Shown here: in pieces, positions 1-5,738 of the stretch
Layout: each line of letters opens with the position of its first letter
Numbering within the stretch: the stretch's first letter is position 1
NCBI GenBank assembly: GCA_021774995.1
Contig: JAJFIM010000442.1
Coordinates: forward strand, 1 to 6,191
Direction: 5' to 3'
Origin: Alphaproteobacteria bacterium
GTDB lineage: Bacteria; Pseudomonadota; Alphaproteobacteria; SMXP01
Length of the DNA stretch: 6,191 bases
Translations under genes and position numbers: made by a program
The notes under the pieces: generated by a model
What the model was told of the DNA's origin: nothing
The model's input: the letters and a program-made list of their open reading frames with translations, nothing else
Databases searched by the model: none

Positions 1-676
1 CTCCGATGTCATTTGCCGGCTGCACGCCGTCATGGCCAAAACCGGCCGGTGGGTCTTGCAGTTTGTTGATCCAACTGGGGTGAAGGCGCTCCTGAAATTG
101 TCCAACGGGACTGAGATATTTCCCCACCACTAAAGTCGCATTGTCGTGTAAAAGGATGTCAAGTTGGGAAAACTCCAATTCGACGTCGGTCTCGCCGTCG
201 CTGTTAGTTGAAAATTCCAATTCTCCTTCAAAAAGAACAAGGTCTTTATATTGAAAATGGAACATCGGATTGAATTTACCCGACGTAAATGTGTCTTGCC
301 CGTCGCCATCGGTGAACGCCAGACCGGCGTCAGCATATCCCGCAAGATGCCACTTAGTGTCTGAGTCGCTTTTGGCACTTGTACTGCGCGCAACATTCGT
401 CGCTTCCTTTTTGGCCGTATTCGCTTCTTTAGACGCGGTCTCGGCTTTTTCTATTGCGATTACGGCATTTTGCTTGGCTGAATCAGCCTTGCTGTCTGTC
501 TGCTTTACCTGCGCTTTCAATGAGTTCAACTCTTTTTCCATTTGCTCGATGCGCCGTAACAATGCCTCATTTGAGACGCCGCTAACGTCATTATCAGCTT
601 GCCCAAACGCTAAAGTCGGGAGAATCATTAACCCCCCTGCGATTGCCGTGCTGGCTAGATATCTTTTTATATTCAT
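1..676 (-). CDS. Outer-membrane beta-barrel (porin-like) protein, N-terminal part
   Basis: The gene starts at the ATG at 676-674 and runs open to base 1, so 225 residues are visible and the C-terminus lies outside the window. An AAGGAG site 7 bases upstream supports the start. Residues 1 to about 26 form a signal peptide (basic NIKR, hydrophobic core, AFGQA). Residues about 35-95 are rich in Glu, Lys and Ala (EQMEKELNSLKAQVKQ) and look like a periplasmic coiled coil, as found before the barrel in some trimeric porins. From about residue 108 alternating strands begin (WHLAGYADAGLAFTDGD, then FHFQYKDLVLFEGELEF), followed by GKYLSPVGQF and LHPSWINKL. This matches my memory of proteobacterial porin-like proteins of unknown substrate. 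It lies 38 bases behind cfa on the same strand and may be cotranscribed with it. The outer-membrane location is well supported; the transported substrate cannot be told. Confidence 0.8.
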   Translation of the reverse strand, partial: MNIKRYLASTAIAGGLMILPTLAFGQADNDVSGVSNEALLRRIEQMEKELNSLKAQVKQTDSKADSAKQNAVIAIEKAETASKEANTAKKEATNVARSTSAKSDSDTKWHLAGYADAGLAFTDGDGQDTFTSGKFNPMFHFQYKDLVLFEGELEFSTNSDGETDVELEFSQLDILLHDNATLVVGKYLSPVGQFQERLHPSWINKLQDPPAGFGHDGVQPANDIG

Positions 677-714
677 TTTTTAACTCCTTTTTATCCAATG
701 ATTTAAATGGTGAA

Positions 715-1944
715 TTATGCTGCGACAGAGTCTTGCTTCTCAAACCGTTTTTCTTGTGACGTGATATAGTTCCGGTTCAAAGGCACTGCGTTTTGACGTT
801 TTGCAATTTGAATTTGAAAAACAACATGGCCTGCGTGACGGAATGCGGCTTCACTCACAGCGAGATAGAATTCCCACATGCGGCAGAACCTTGCGTCATA
901 GAGGTCGCGAATCTTCGCGCGATTGGCGTTGAAGCGCCGGCGCCATGCGCGCAAAGTTTTGGCGTAATGAAGTCGTAGGATCTCGATATCCGTGATGTAG
1001 AAACCCGCGCGTTCAATGATGGGAATAATTTCCGAAAGAGCGGGTATGTAGCCGCCGGGAAAGATGTATTTCTTCATCCAGGAATTAGTGACGGCCGGTC
1101 CGTCCGCACGGCCAATCGTGTGCAAAAGCGCGACGCCGTTATCATTAAGCGAGCGATGGAGTACATCAAAAAACTTCTTATAGTGTGGGATTCCGACATG
1201 CTCGAACATTCCAACAGAGACAATGCGGTCGTATGTTTTGTTGATGTCTCTGTAGTCTTGAAGAGAAAATTGAACTTTGTGATTTTCTGCGCGCCGGCCG
1301 GCTTCGCCGGAGGCGTATTTTATCTGATGCTCTGATAAAGTGATTCCCGTCACCTCAGCGTCGCATTCGCGCGACAAATAAAACGCCAGACCGCCCCAGC
1401 CACACCCAATATCAAGAATGCTTTGCCCCGGCTTTACGCAAAGTTTAGCTGCGATATGGGCCAGTTTACGCTCTTGTGCAGTCTCAAGGTTGTCATCGGG
1501 ACCTCCAAAATAAGCGCAGGTATATTGGCGGTTTTCGTCAAGGAAGAGGTCGTAGAGATCATCCGACAGATCATAGTGGTGGGCGACATTGCGCCGTGCT
1601 TTCGCAGCCGGATTATATTGCGCAATCCATCGCGTGAAGCGGCGCGCTGAACCGAGCATTTCGATGACCCAATTCCTTTTGAGGTTCGCGATATTCAGCG
1701 TCAGCAAGTCGAGAAGGTCATAGATATCGCCGTTCTCAATGGTAAGCGCGCCGTCCATATAGGCTTCGCCAAGGTAAAGATCGGGATTGAGCGCTAATTT
1801 CCACGCGATGGCGCGGGTATGGAGGCGTGCAGTTACAATTGGCGTTGGGGAAGCGGAAAATTCATGGCGTTGCCCTCTCGCGTCGATTATGACCAAAGTC
1901 CCTTGTTTAATCAGCTTTGTAAGATTGTATGAAAGAAGAAACAT
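715..1944 (-). CDS. cfa: Cyclopropane-fatty-acyl-phospholipid synthase
   Basis: This 409-residue protein transfers a methylene group from S-adenosylmethionine to the cis double bond of phospholipid acyl chains, making cyclopropane fatty acids at the inner membrane. Its length is close to E. coli Cfa. Visible landmarks are HHYDLSDDLYDLFLD (122-136), the SAM-binding motif ILDIGCGWGG (176-185), SVGMFEHVG (243-251), the FPGGYIPAL segment (295-303) and HYAKTLRAWRRRF (326-338). The residues that bind bicarbonate in E. coli Cfa (C139, E239, H266, I268, Y317) have clear counterparts at C143, E248, H275, I277 and Y327, so the enzyme should be active. The ATG is preceded by AGGAGG at a spacing of 5. 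The gene lies 148 bases after a small secreted protein gene and 38 bases before a porin-like gene. The DUF1365 and amine-oxidase genes often seen with cfa are not here. A related fatty-acid methyltransferase activity is the only serious alternative. Confidence 0.95.
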   Translation of the reverse strand: MFLLSYNLTKLIKQGTLVIIDARGQRHEFSASPTPIVTARLHTRAIAWKLALNPDLYLGEAYMDGALTIENGDIYDLLDLLTLNIANLKRNWVIEMLGSARRFTRWIAQYNPAAKARRNVAHHYDLSDDLYDLFLDENRQYTCAYFGGPDDNLETAQERKLAHIAAKLCVKPGQSILDIGCGWGGLAFYLSRECDAEVTGITLSEHQIKYASGEAGRRAENHKVQFSLQDYRDINKTYDRIVSVGMFEHVGIPHYKKFFDVLHRSLNDNGVALLHTIGRADGPAVTNSWMKKYIFPGGYIPALSEIIPIIERAGFYITDIEILRLHYAKTLRAWRRRFNANRAKIRDLYDARFCRMWEFYLAVSEAAFRHAGHVVFQIQIAKRQNAVPLNRNYITSQEKRFEKQDSVAA

Positions 1945-1975
1945 TTTACCCTCCTGTCATGGTCTGTATTTATAC

Positions 1976-2004
1976 GAGATAAATTTTTGTTATCGCTTGA
2001 TCAA
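1976..2004 (-). promoter_or_regulatory. Possible cfa promoter
   Basis: On the minus strand TTGATC (2004-1999) is followed after 17 bases by TATCTC (1981-1976), a fair -35/-10 pair that would start RNA about 25 bases before the cfa ATG. The spacer region also holds the imperfect operator-like repeat GATAA-N7-TTATC (1978-1994). The match is modest, so cfa may instead be read through from the gene upstream. Confidence 0.3.
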
Positions 2005-2092
2005 TTTTCGTTCGCCTACAGCATAAGTAGCCAGGACTCCGAATAGGGGATTAAGCGAGCTACTGAAAACCGTATTGGATTCGAACCAGGCG

Positions 2093-2560
2093 TTAAATAT
2101 TCGTAGATCGTTGATATCCCTGCGCCAGTAAGCGCGTGAGCGGGCAATACGATTTATGAAGAGGCTTTGGGGGATGGGGTATTGGTAAAGGCGCAATTCC
2201 ATGCAACATCATTCCAAATTTTGGCGTGATGCTTTTGTGACCAGGCGCGCCAAAAAACGGCGCATCGGATGCGAATATGGCGCACAGACCCGCAGGACCC
2301 GAACAGCAGCAGGGAATAGCCTCTAAACCGTTGGCGTTTGAAGATTGCTCGCTTTGAACGGCGACGGCGCCATCATGATCGGAAGAAGACCAGTTTCTAT
2401 GGGCGTGCTGCGCCTGATCGACGGCGTGACCGCGGTCAGAGCTGATAGCCATAGATTCAGCGGTAAGAGACGGCGCTGCGGCTAATCCCACCATGGCTGA
2501 AGGATAAAGAATAATCGCGATAGCCTGGATAACCAGAAGGATATATTTGATGCGATTCAT
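2093..2560 (-). CDS. Small secreted Cys/His-containing protein of unknown function
   Basis: A 155-residue protein with no function that I recognise. Residues 1 to about 28 form a clear signal peptide (MNRIKYILL, long hydrophobic stretch, GLAAA), so it should be exported to the periplasm. The mature part has scattered histidines (H45, H52, H54, H62) and a CCC run (84-86) with a further Cys at 93. A Pro-rich stretch, PLPIPHPPK (124-132), follows. The arrangement recalls the small, fast-evolving DUF2946-like secreted proteins linked to metal handling, but I place it there only tentatively. The ATG has AGGA 5 bases upstream. The gene is the first behind a perfect FNR/FixK-type box and lies upstream of cfa on the same strand, so it is probably oxygen-regulated. 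The coding call rests on the signal peptide, ribosome binding site and promoter context. Confidence 0.65.
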   Translation of the reverse strand: MNRIKYILLVIQAIAIILYPSAMVGLAAAPSLTAESMAISSDRGHAVDQAQHAHRNWSSSDHDGAVAVQSEQSSNANGLEAIPCCCSGPAGLCAIFASDAPFFGAPGHKSITPKFGMMLHGIAPLPIPHPPKPLHKSYCPLTRLLAQGYQRSTNI

Positions 2561-2619
2561 TGCGGTCCTGACATGGCCGAGTGGCCAAATGCTTAGTGCA
2601 ACTCATTCTCAATATATTT

Positions 2620-2625
2620 ACTCTA
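2620..2625 (-). promoter_or_regulatory. Candidate -10 element paired with the FNR-type box
   Basis: TAGAGT on the minus strand matches four of six TATAAT positions. Its first base lies 29.5 bases from the centre of the palindrome at 2648-2661, which is exactly the class II geometry known for E. coli FNR (box centred at -41.5). The start of transcription would be near 2613, leaving a leader of about 52 bases before the ATG at 2560. The leader contains a small repeat, TGGCC-GAGT-GGCCA (2574-2587), that could fold just ahead of the ribosome binding site. Confidence 0.4.
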
Positions 2626-2647
2626 GGCGTCAGGTACAGATGTAATA

Positions 2648-2661
2648 TTGATTTAAATCAA
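2648..2661. promoter_or_regulatory. Perfect FNR/FixK-type binding site
   Basis: TTGATTTAAATCAA is a perfect 14-base palindrome and matches TTGAT-N4-ATCAA, the consensus of the FNR/FixK/Anr branch of the CRP-FNR family, with no mismatch. It sits in the gap between two minus-strand genes, 10 bases past one stop codon and 88 bases before the next ATG. No plus-strand gene lies nearby, so the target should be the secreted protein gene at 2560-2093. The inference is activation at low oxygen by an FnrL or FixK homologue. Confidence 0.7.
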
Positions 2662-2671
2662 AAATAGAACC

Positions 2672-3109
2672 TCAATTTTCCTCCTTTCTTGGGCCTGCCT
2701 TTTTCATCCACCAAAACGCCGCTGATGGGATCGCAAGCCATTGCAGGAGAGGCGAGAGGCCAATGCCGAATGCTTGAGGCATTATATCTCGATACGCCCA
2801 ACTTCCACTTATATATACATTGTGCCATTCGCTAAATATTGTGTAGCCCACTCCAAATGCAATCGTCCAAACGGCAATTCTGGTAAACCCTCTGTTTGGC
2901 CATGCGCTGCTTCCAAATAATACCAGCGAGCCGATCAGGGCGCTAAAACCAATCAGGATATCTCCCCCTGTGCAGTGTACTCCGTAGAGAAATATTTGCG
3001 CGCGCGTCCCTTCTTCCCATACCGAATAAAGCGGCATATGGAGCATCTCCCATATAAAATTGCCAGATGCCATAATGAAAAAATAGCGCCGAAGCGCCCG
3101 GATCCACAT
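2672..3109 (-). CDS. Conserved four-helix membrane protein, function unknown
   Basis: I start this at the ATG at 3109 (MWIRALRRYFF, 145 residues), which has AGGA 9 bases upstream. An in-frame ATG at 3127 and a GTG at 3145 are possible but have weaker sites. Four hydrophobic segments are visible: near residues 9-21, GDILIGFSALIGSLVLF, TRIAVWTIAFGVGYTIF, and LLQWLAIPSAAFWWM. Between them are polar, conserved-looking motifs: GNFIWEMLHMPLY, HCTGGD, FSEWHN, GSWAY with IMP, and GLSPLLQW. I recall these motifs from an uncharacterised proteobacterial membrane protein family. The buried His, Asp, Glu and Trp residues hint at an enzyme or cofactor-binding role, but this is inference. The gene starts 47 bases after the stop of the methyltransferase gene upstream and is probably in one operon with it. 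Confidence 0.8.
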   Translation of the reverse strand: MWIRALRRYFFIMASGNFIWEMLHMPLYSVWEEGTRAQIFLYGVHCTGGDILIGFSALIGSLVLFGSSAWPNRGFTRIAVWTIAFGVGYTIFSEWHNVYISGSWAYRDIMPQAFGIGLSPLLQWLAIPSAAFWWMKKAGPRKEEN

Positions 3110-3156
3110 TAACTCAGTTCCTCTCATGATGACACTCAACAGCACCCTAACAATAG

Positions 3157-3864
3157 TTAGGTTAGAAGATTATGTGGTTTTGATGCGGTATAAATCACAA
3201 ATGTTCCGAATACTGTGTTGATCGTGTGGCGCTCCACCGTTTCTTCAAAGCCAGCCTCGCAGATGAATTCCGACAAAAGCCCTTTCACGTTACCCGAAGT
3301 CGTTTTGAATCCGTCGAGAAACTGGACTGTCAGGAAAGCAACCCGCATCAACGAATTGGCCGCCTTACCCCAATCGCCGATGAGGAGTTTACCGCCCGGC
3401 TTGAGGAGTTTGAAAGCCGCGCTGAATGCCTGGCGCTTTTCTGCATTGGTCAGATGATGAAAAACCAGGCATGAGGCGATATGGTCGAATGAACTGGGTG
3501 TAGCCGCAGATCCGTCTGTCGGATTAAGGATGCTGCCCTGAATAAACTCAATTTCAGCATTGGATTCTCTTGATTTCCGTCTGGCAATAGCCAACGCCTG
3601 CGCATCAAGGTCCAGTCCAATCACCTCGGCCTCCAGACAGGCCGTTTTGAGCAATATCGTCAACGTGCCCGTGCCGCAGCCCAAATCGAGAACCCGATCT
3701 CCAGGTTTTAATGCGATTTCATCAACGATCCGCTTCTTCAGGGCGCTTTCGCTCATCAGCCGCAATACGCTGTCATAAAGTGGCGTGAGCCAATGAAAGC
3801 GGAGAGGCGGGATATAATGATCCCCGCTCGCATTATCGAAGTCGCCAGATCGTTTCATGATCAT
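3157..3864 (-). CDS. Class I SAM-dependent methyltransferase (UbiE-like)
   Basis: The preferred start is the ATG at 3864 (MIMKRSGDFDN, 235 residues), because GGAG lies 6 bases upstream. The frame stays open to a TTG at 3981, but the extra residues do not look like part of the family. An N-terminal cap (RFHWLTPLYDSVLRLM, 22-37) is followed by motif I, VLDLGCGTG (58-66), the ribose-binding acidic residue in IGLDLD (D85), FDHIASCLVFHHL as motif IV, and LLKPGGKLLIGDWG as the post-motif strand. This is a complete Rossmann methyltransferase. The shape resembles UbiE/COQ5 and small-lipid or quinone methyltransferases, but nothing visible fixes the substrate. The downstream membrane protein gene suggests a hydrophobic or membrane-bound substrate. 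The stop codon lies in a small inverted repeat, CCTAAC-N4-GTTAGG (3146-3161). Confidence 0.88.
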   Translation of the reverse strand: MIMKRSGDFDNASGDHYIPPLRFHWLTPLYDSVLRLMSESALKKRIVDEIALKPGDRVLDLGCGTGTLTILLKTACLEAEVIGLDLDAQALAIARRKSRESNAEIEFIQGSILNPTDGSAATPSSFDHIASCLVFHHLTNAEKRQAFSAAFKLLKPGGKLLIGDWGKAANSLMRVAFLTVQFLDGFKTTSGNVKGLLSEFICEAGFEETVERHTINTVFGTFVIYTASKPHNLLT

Positions 3865-4128
3865 AGAAAACTCCATATTTTCGATGAGCGCAACCTCCTT
3901 CCTCTGGCCGTAGCATTGTACGGAGTTTAGAATATCTCGGAGATGGCGGAAATGACTCCTTAAAATAATGGCGATTGGCAAAGTCGCGCCTGCAATAATT
4001 GTCAGTGCAGAGAGCTACCTCCTAACTCATCCCGAACTTCTTCCTATATGATTCCGGAAATGCACCCTAACTTCAAACTGGCTGACAACTGGGCCAGCCC
4101 CCGGCAAACTGGATCGGCAAGCCCATTC

Positions 4129-4548
4129 TCAATTGATCATACTGGCGCGTTCACCCAGCAGATAGCGCACAAAATCAACGTAATCGAAGGCCAAAGACAC
4201 GACAAGCGTCGCCACAAATAGCCAAATGACTAACCGGAAAGGTAATATGATTTCGCCGCTTTTCGCGCGGCCCCAGAGATAGACAACCAGCGGCGTCCAC
4301 AAAACCACATGGACGACGCCCAACAGCCGAACATAGCCAACCTGCCGATACAGCCAGCCCATGGCGGCGATTACAATGATATTAGTCAGCAATACAATCA
4401 GCGCATCGCGGCGCGTAGCCTTTGAAAAGGCCAGCACCACCGGTGTGGCGATCATCGCCAGCCCCAGCCAGTAGAACCAGATCAGTATCCAGCCGCTAGC
4501 GGAAAACATCGCGTCATGAAAAGTCATCGTATCGCCAACATTCATCAT
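4129..4548 (-). CDS. Four-helix inner-membrane protein, function unknown
   Basis: A 139-residue protein that starts with two ATGs at 4548 and 4545; GAGG just upstream fits either. Four transmembrane segments are easy to see: WILIWFYWLGLAMIATPVVL, ALIVLLTNIIVIAAMGWLY, LLGVVHVVLWTPLVVYLW, and LPFRLVIWLFVATLVVSLAF. The loops are short, with RDA after the first helix and GRAKSGE after the third. The tail is DYVDFVRYLLGERASMIN. I do not recognise a characterised family, though similar small membrane proteins occur in alphaproteobacterial genomes in my memory. The gene stands alone: 264 bases separate its stop from the next chosen start. It is the first complete gene left of the integrase scar, so it may be either cargo or an old chromosomal neighbour. 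Confidence 0.7.
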   Translation of the reverse strand: MMNVGDTMTFHDAMFSASGWILIWFYWLGLAMIATPVVLAFSKATRRDALIVLLTNIIVIAAMGWLYRQVGYVRLLGVVHVVLWTPLVVYLWGRAKSGEIILPFRLVIWLFVATLVVSLAFDYVDFVRYLLGERASMIN

Positions 4549-4557
4549 CTAGCCTCG

Positions 4558-4641
4558 CTACTTAATTGCTTCACGCACCTGGCGCGTAAGATGAGCCTTC
4601 ATACTGAAAAACAGCAGGATTGTCATGATTGAAATCACAAA
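4558..4641 (-). pseudogene. Possible truncated C-terminal tail of a membrane protein
   Basis: On the minus strand a short frame is open from 4641 to a TAG at 4558. It reads FVISIMTILLFFSMKAH and then a basic end, LTRQVREAIK. A hydrophobic helix ending in a charged tail is typical of the last segment of an inner-membrane protein. Upstream the frame is closed by a TGA at 4642-4644, where the recombinase remnant begins on the other strand. I infer that an original gene was cut here by insertion or deletion. With only 27 codons, chance is a real alternative. Confidence 0.25.
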
Positions 4642-4920
4642 TCAGGCTGTTCCGTGGGCGCGCCGGAAAAAAGCGACGACTTACATTTCACGACCTGCGC
4701 CGCACGGCCTTGACTGAGATGGGAAACACCGGCGCATCGGACACCGAGATCGTTTCGATCAGCGGTCACGCTAAGGACAGCCGGGTAATCGGCATCTATG
4801 TCAAACCGGACAGGGAATCAGCCCTGAACGCGGCAAGTAAACGCCAGAACAAAGGGCGAAATTCCGAGTCTCGCAAATTGGAAAACGCGATGATAAAGAA
4901 TGAAACATATCAAATGGATA

Positions 4921-4950
4921 TGGCGGGAGTGACGGGACTCGAACCCGCGA
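4921..4950. other. Probable integration site (att) at the tRNA-Asp 3' end
   Basis: Tyrosine recombinases that target tRNA genes usually cross over in the 3' half and rebuild the gene, leaving a direct repeat at the far end of the element. The integrase remnant abuts this end of tRNA-Asp and the tRNA is intact, as expected. No second copy of the sequence is present elsewhere in the window, so the outer att must lie beyond the left edge or be lost. The extent given is an approximation. Confidence 0.4.
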
Positions 4951-4997
4951 CCTCTGGCGTGACAGGCCAGCGCTCTAACCAACTGAGCTACACCCCC
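4921..4997 (-). tRNA. tRNA-Asp (anticodon GUC)
   Basis: A 77-base gene with CCA encoded. Read on the minus strand, the acceptor arm GGGGGTG pairs with CACTCCC (one G-U pair). It continues with TA, the D arm GCTCAGTTGGTTAGAGC, the anticodon stem CTGGC/GCCAG around the loop CTGTCAC (GTC at 4963-4961), the variable loop AGGTC, and the T arm GCGGG-TTCGAGT-CCCGT. It ends with the discriminator G and CCA. All invariant positions are present, so the gene should be functional even though it served as an integration target. Confidence 0.97.
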
Positions 4998-5056
4998 TTG
5001 CGCCGCACCCTGAGCCGCAGTAAATGCGCGGCGGGGCATGTCTTGGAAGAGGGGTT

Positions 5057-5086
5057 GATGTACGGCAAGGCCCCCTCCTGTGTCAA
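5057..5086 (-). promoter_or_regulatory. Possible promoter for tRNA-Asp
   Basis: A consensus -35, TTGACA (5086-5081), is followed after 17 or 18 bases by GTACAT or TACATC, a weak -10. A start near 5050 would give a leader of about 50 bases before the mature 5' end at 4997. The 240-base gap between the two tRNA genes makes a separate promoter reasonable. Otherwise the gap shows only GC-rich small hairpins: ACGCGC-GACT-GCGCGT at 5169-5184, and GGCGC-TTTC-GCGCC at 5211-5224, which has a GAAA loop on the minus strand. Confidence 0.35.
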
Positions 5087-5237
5087 TGCCTGAGCGCCCT
5101 TGAGCGGCAGGGCCAAATTCAATAAATGGTGGAATTGGACGAAGAAACATCGAGCCATTTGCTTCTTAACGCGCGACTGCGCGTCGGCCGATCGGGCCCG
5201 CCCCGCCGGAGGCGCTTTCGCGCCGTGAGATATATAT

Positions 5238-5313
5238 TGGTGGGCGGTGAAGGGCTCGAACCTCCGACCCCCTCGGTGTAAACGAGGTGCTCTTCCAACT
5301 GAGCTAACCGCCC
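5238..5313 (-). tRNA. tRNA-Val (anticodon UAC)
   Basis: A 76-base gene with CCA encoded. On the minus strand GGGCGGT pairs with ACCGCCC in the acceptor arm. The D arm is GCTCAGTTGGAAGAGC. The anticodon stem CCTCG/CGAGG holds the loop TTTACAC with TAC at 5280-5278. The T arm is GGAGG-TTCGAGC-CCTTC with one G-U pair, and the discriminator is A. It lies 82 bases after the hupB stop on the same strand, as in the usual alphaproteobacterial arrangement. Confidence 0.97.
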
Positions 5314-5342
5314 GGCGCTTTTACAGTTCAAATGCAAACCGA

Positions 5343-5365
5343 CCGCCCTTTGGTTCAAAGAGCGG
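5343..5365 (-). terminator. Probable hupB terminator
   Basis: Starting 31 bases after the hupB stop, the minus strand reads CCGCTCTTTG-AAC-CAAAGGGCGG, a 10-base-pair stem with one G-U pair and a 3-base loop. It is followed by TCGGTTTGCATTTG, which is T-rich but has no clean T run. It fits a modest intrinsic terminator between hupB and tRNA-Val, though it could also be only an RNA-stabilising hairpin. Confidence 0.5.
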
Positions 5366-5395
5366 CCGACCGCAAGCAATCAGGTCAGGATAAAA

Positions 5396-5674
5396 TTACC
5401 TGTGATTGACGGCGTCTTTGAGGCCTTTACCCGCCTTAAACTTTGGCTGGATGGAGGCCGGTATTTGCATCGGCTCGCCCGTGCGCGGGTTGCGGCCCGT
5501 GCTGGCGGCCCGATGGGAGACCGAAAACGTGCCAAAACCCACCAAGCGCACTTCGTCGCCGCCTGTGAGGGAGCTGGTAATCGTGTCAAACATACTATCG
5601 ACGGCCCGCGTCGCATCGGCTTTGGACAAATCCGCAGCCTCGGCCACTTTCGCTATCAAGTCGTTCTTGTTCAT
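5396..5674 (-). CDS. hupB: DNA-binding protein HU (beta-type)
   Basis: A complete 92-residue HU-family protein of standard length. It is a small dimeric nucleoid protein that bends DNA and helps in replication, repair and compaction. The N-terminal helices (MNKNDLIAKVAEAADLSKAD) carry the dimer interface. GDEVRLVGFGTFSV (39-52) is the family signature leading into the sheet. GRNPRTGE (60-67) with P63 is the start of the DNA-binding arm, and IPASIQPKFKAGKGLKDAVN closes the fold. The ATG has AAGGGG 5 bases upstream. It follows lon by 231 bases and precedes two tRNA genes, a neighbourhood that identifies it as the alphaproteobacterial hupB rather than IHF. Its own promoter is visible upstream. 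No unusual residues are seen. Confidence 0.96.
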   Translation of the reverse strand: MNKNDLIAKVAEAADLSKADATRAVDSMFDTITSSLTGGDEVRLVGFGTFSVSHRAASTGRNPRTGEPMQIPASIQPKFKAGKGLKDAVNHR

Positions 5675-5738
5675 GTGAACCCCTTAAAAAATTCAATGCT
5701 AGAGAAGACGCAAGAAGAATCTCTTCGATACGCCGCGA

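Larger units (their letters stand above)
4629..5093 (+). pseudogene. Tyrosine recombinase (phage-type integrase) C-terminal remnant
   Basis: The frame from a TTG at 4629 encodes the end of an integrase catalytic domain: LTFHDLRRTALTEMG with the box II His and Arg (H21, R24), the SGHAK motif (H47), and the nucleophile region GIYVKPD (Y57). The first catalytic Arg and the whole core-binding domain are absent and a stop lies just upstream, so this is a dead fragment of roughly 75 to 95 residues. Beyond residue 97 the frame crosses tRNA-Asp on the opposite strand. The resulting string (AGVTGLEPATSG and on) is a well-known false protein made by translating antisense tRNA-Asp, so the last 57 residues are not integrase. 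The position, right against the tRNA 3' end, is where integrases of tRNA-targeting islands are found. It is the main evidence for a past integration here. Confidence 0.8.

Noticed and set aside
270..683. Plus-strand 137-codon frame
   Set aside because: It is the antisense shadow of the porin-like gene, whose signal peptide, coiled coil and ribosome binding site favour the minus strand.
699..712. AATGATTTAAATGG-like stretch between cfa and the porin-like gene as a second FNR-type box
   Set aside because: One half matches but the other lacks ATCAA and has about four mismatches; it is only an ATTTAAAT core.
1990..2202. Minus-strand 70-codon frame before cfa
   Set aside because: It overlaps the end of the secreted protein gene in another frame, has no good ribosome binding site and resembles no protein I know. 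The stretch GGTTCGAATCC in it mimics a tRNA T loop, but no tRNA folds around it.
3142..4071. GCACCCTAAC repeated at 3142-3151 and 4062-4071
   Set aside because: Only 10 bases are shared and there is no further extension; this may be chance and no function can be supported.
4906..4922. CATATC-N5-GATATG hairpin followed by TTTCATTCTTT as a tRNA-Asp terminator
   Set aside because: The stem is only six weak base pairs and overlaps the encoded CCA end; it is too weak to call.
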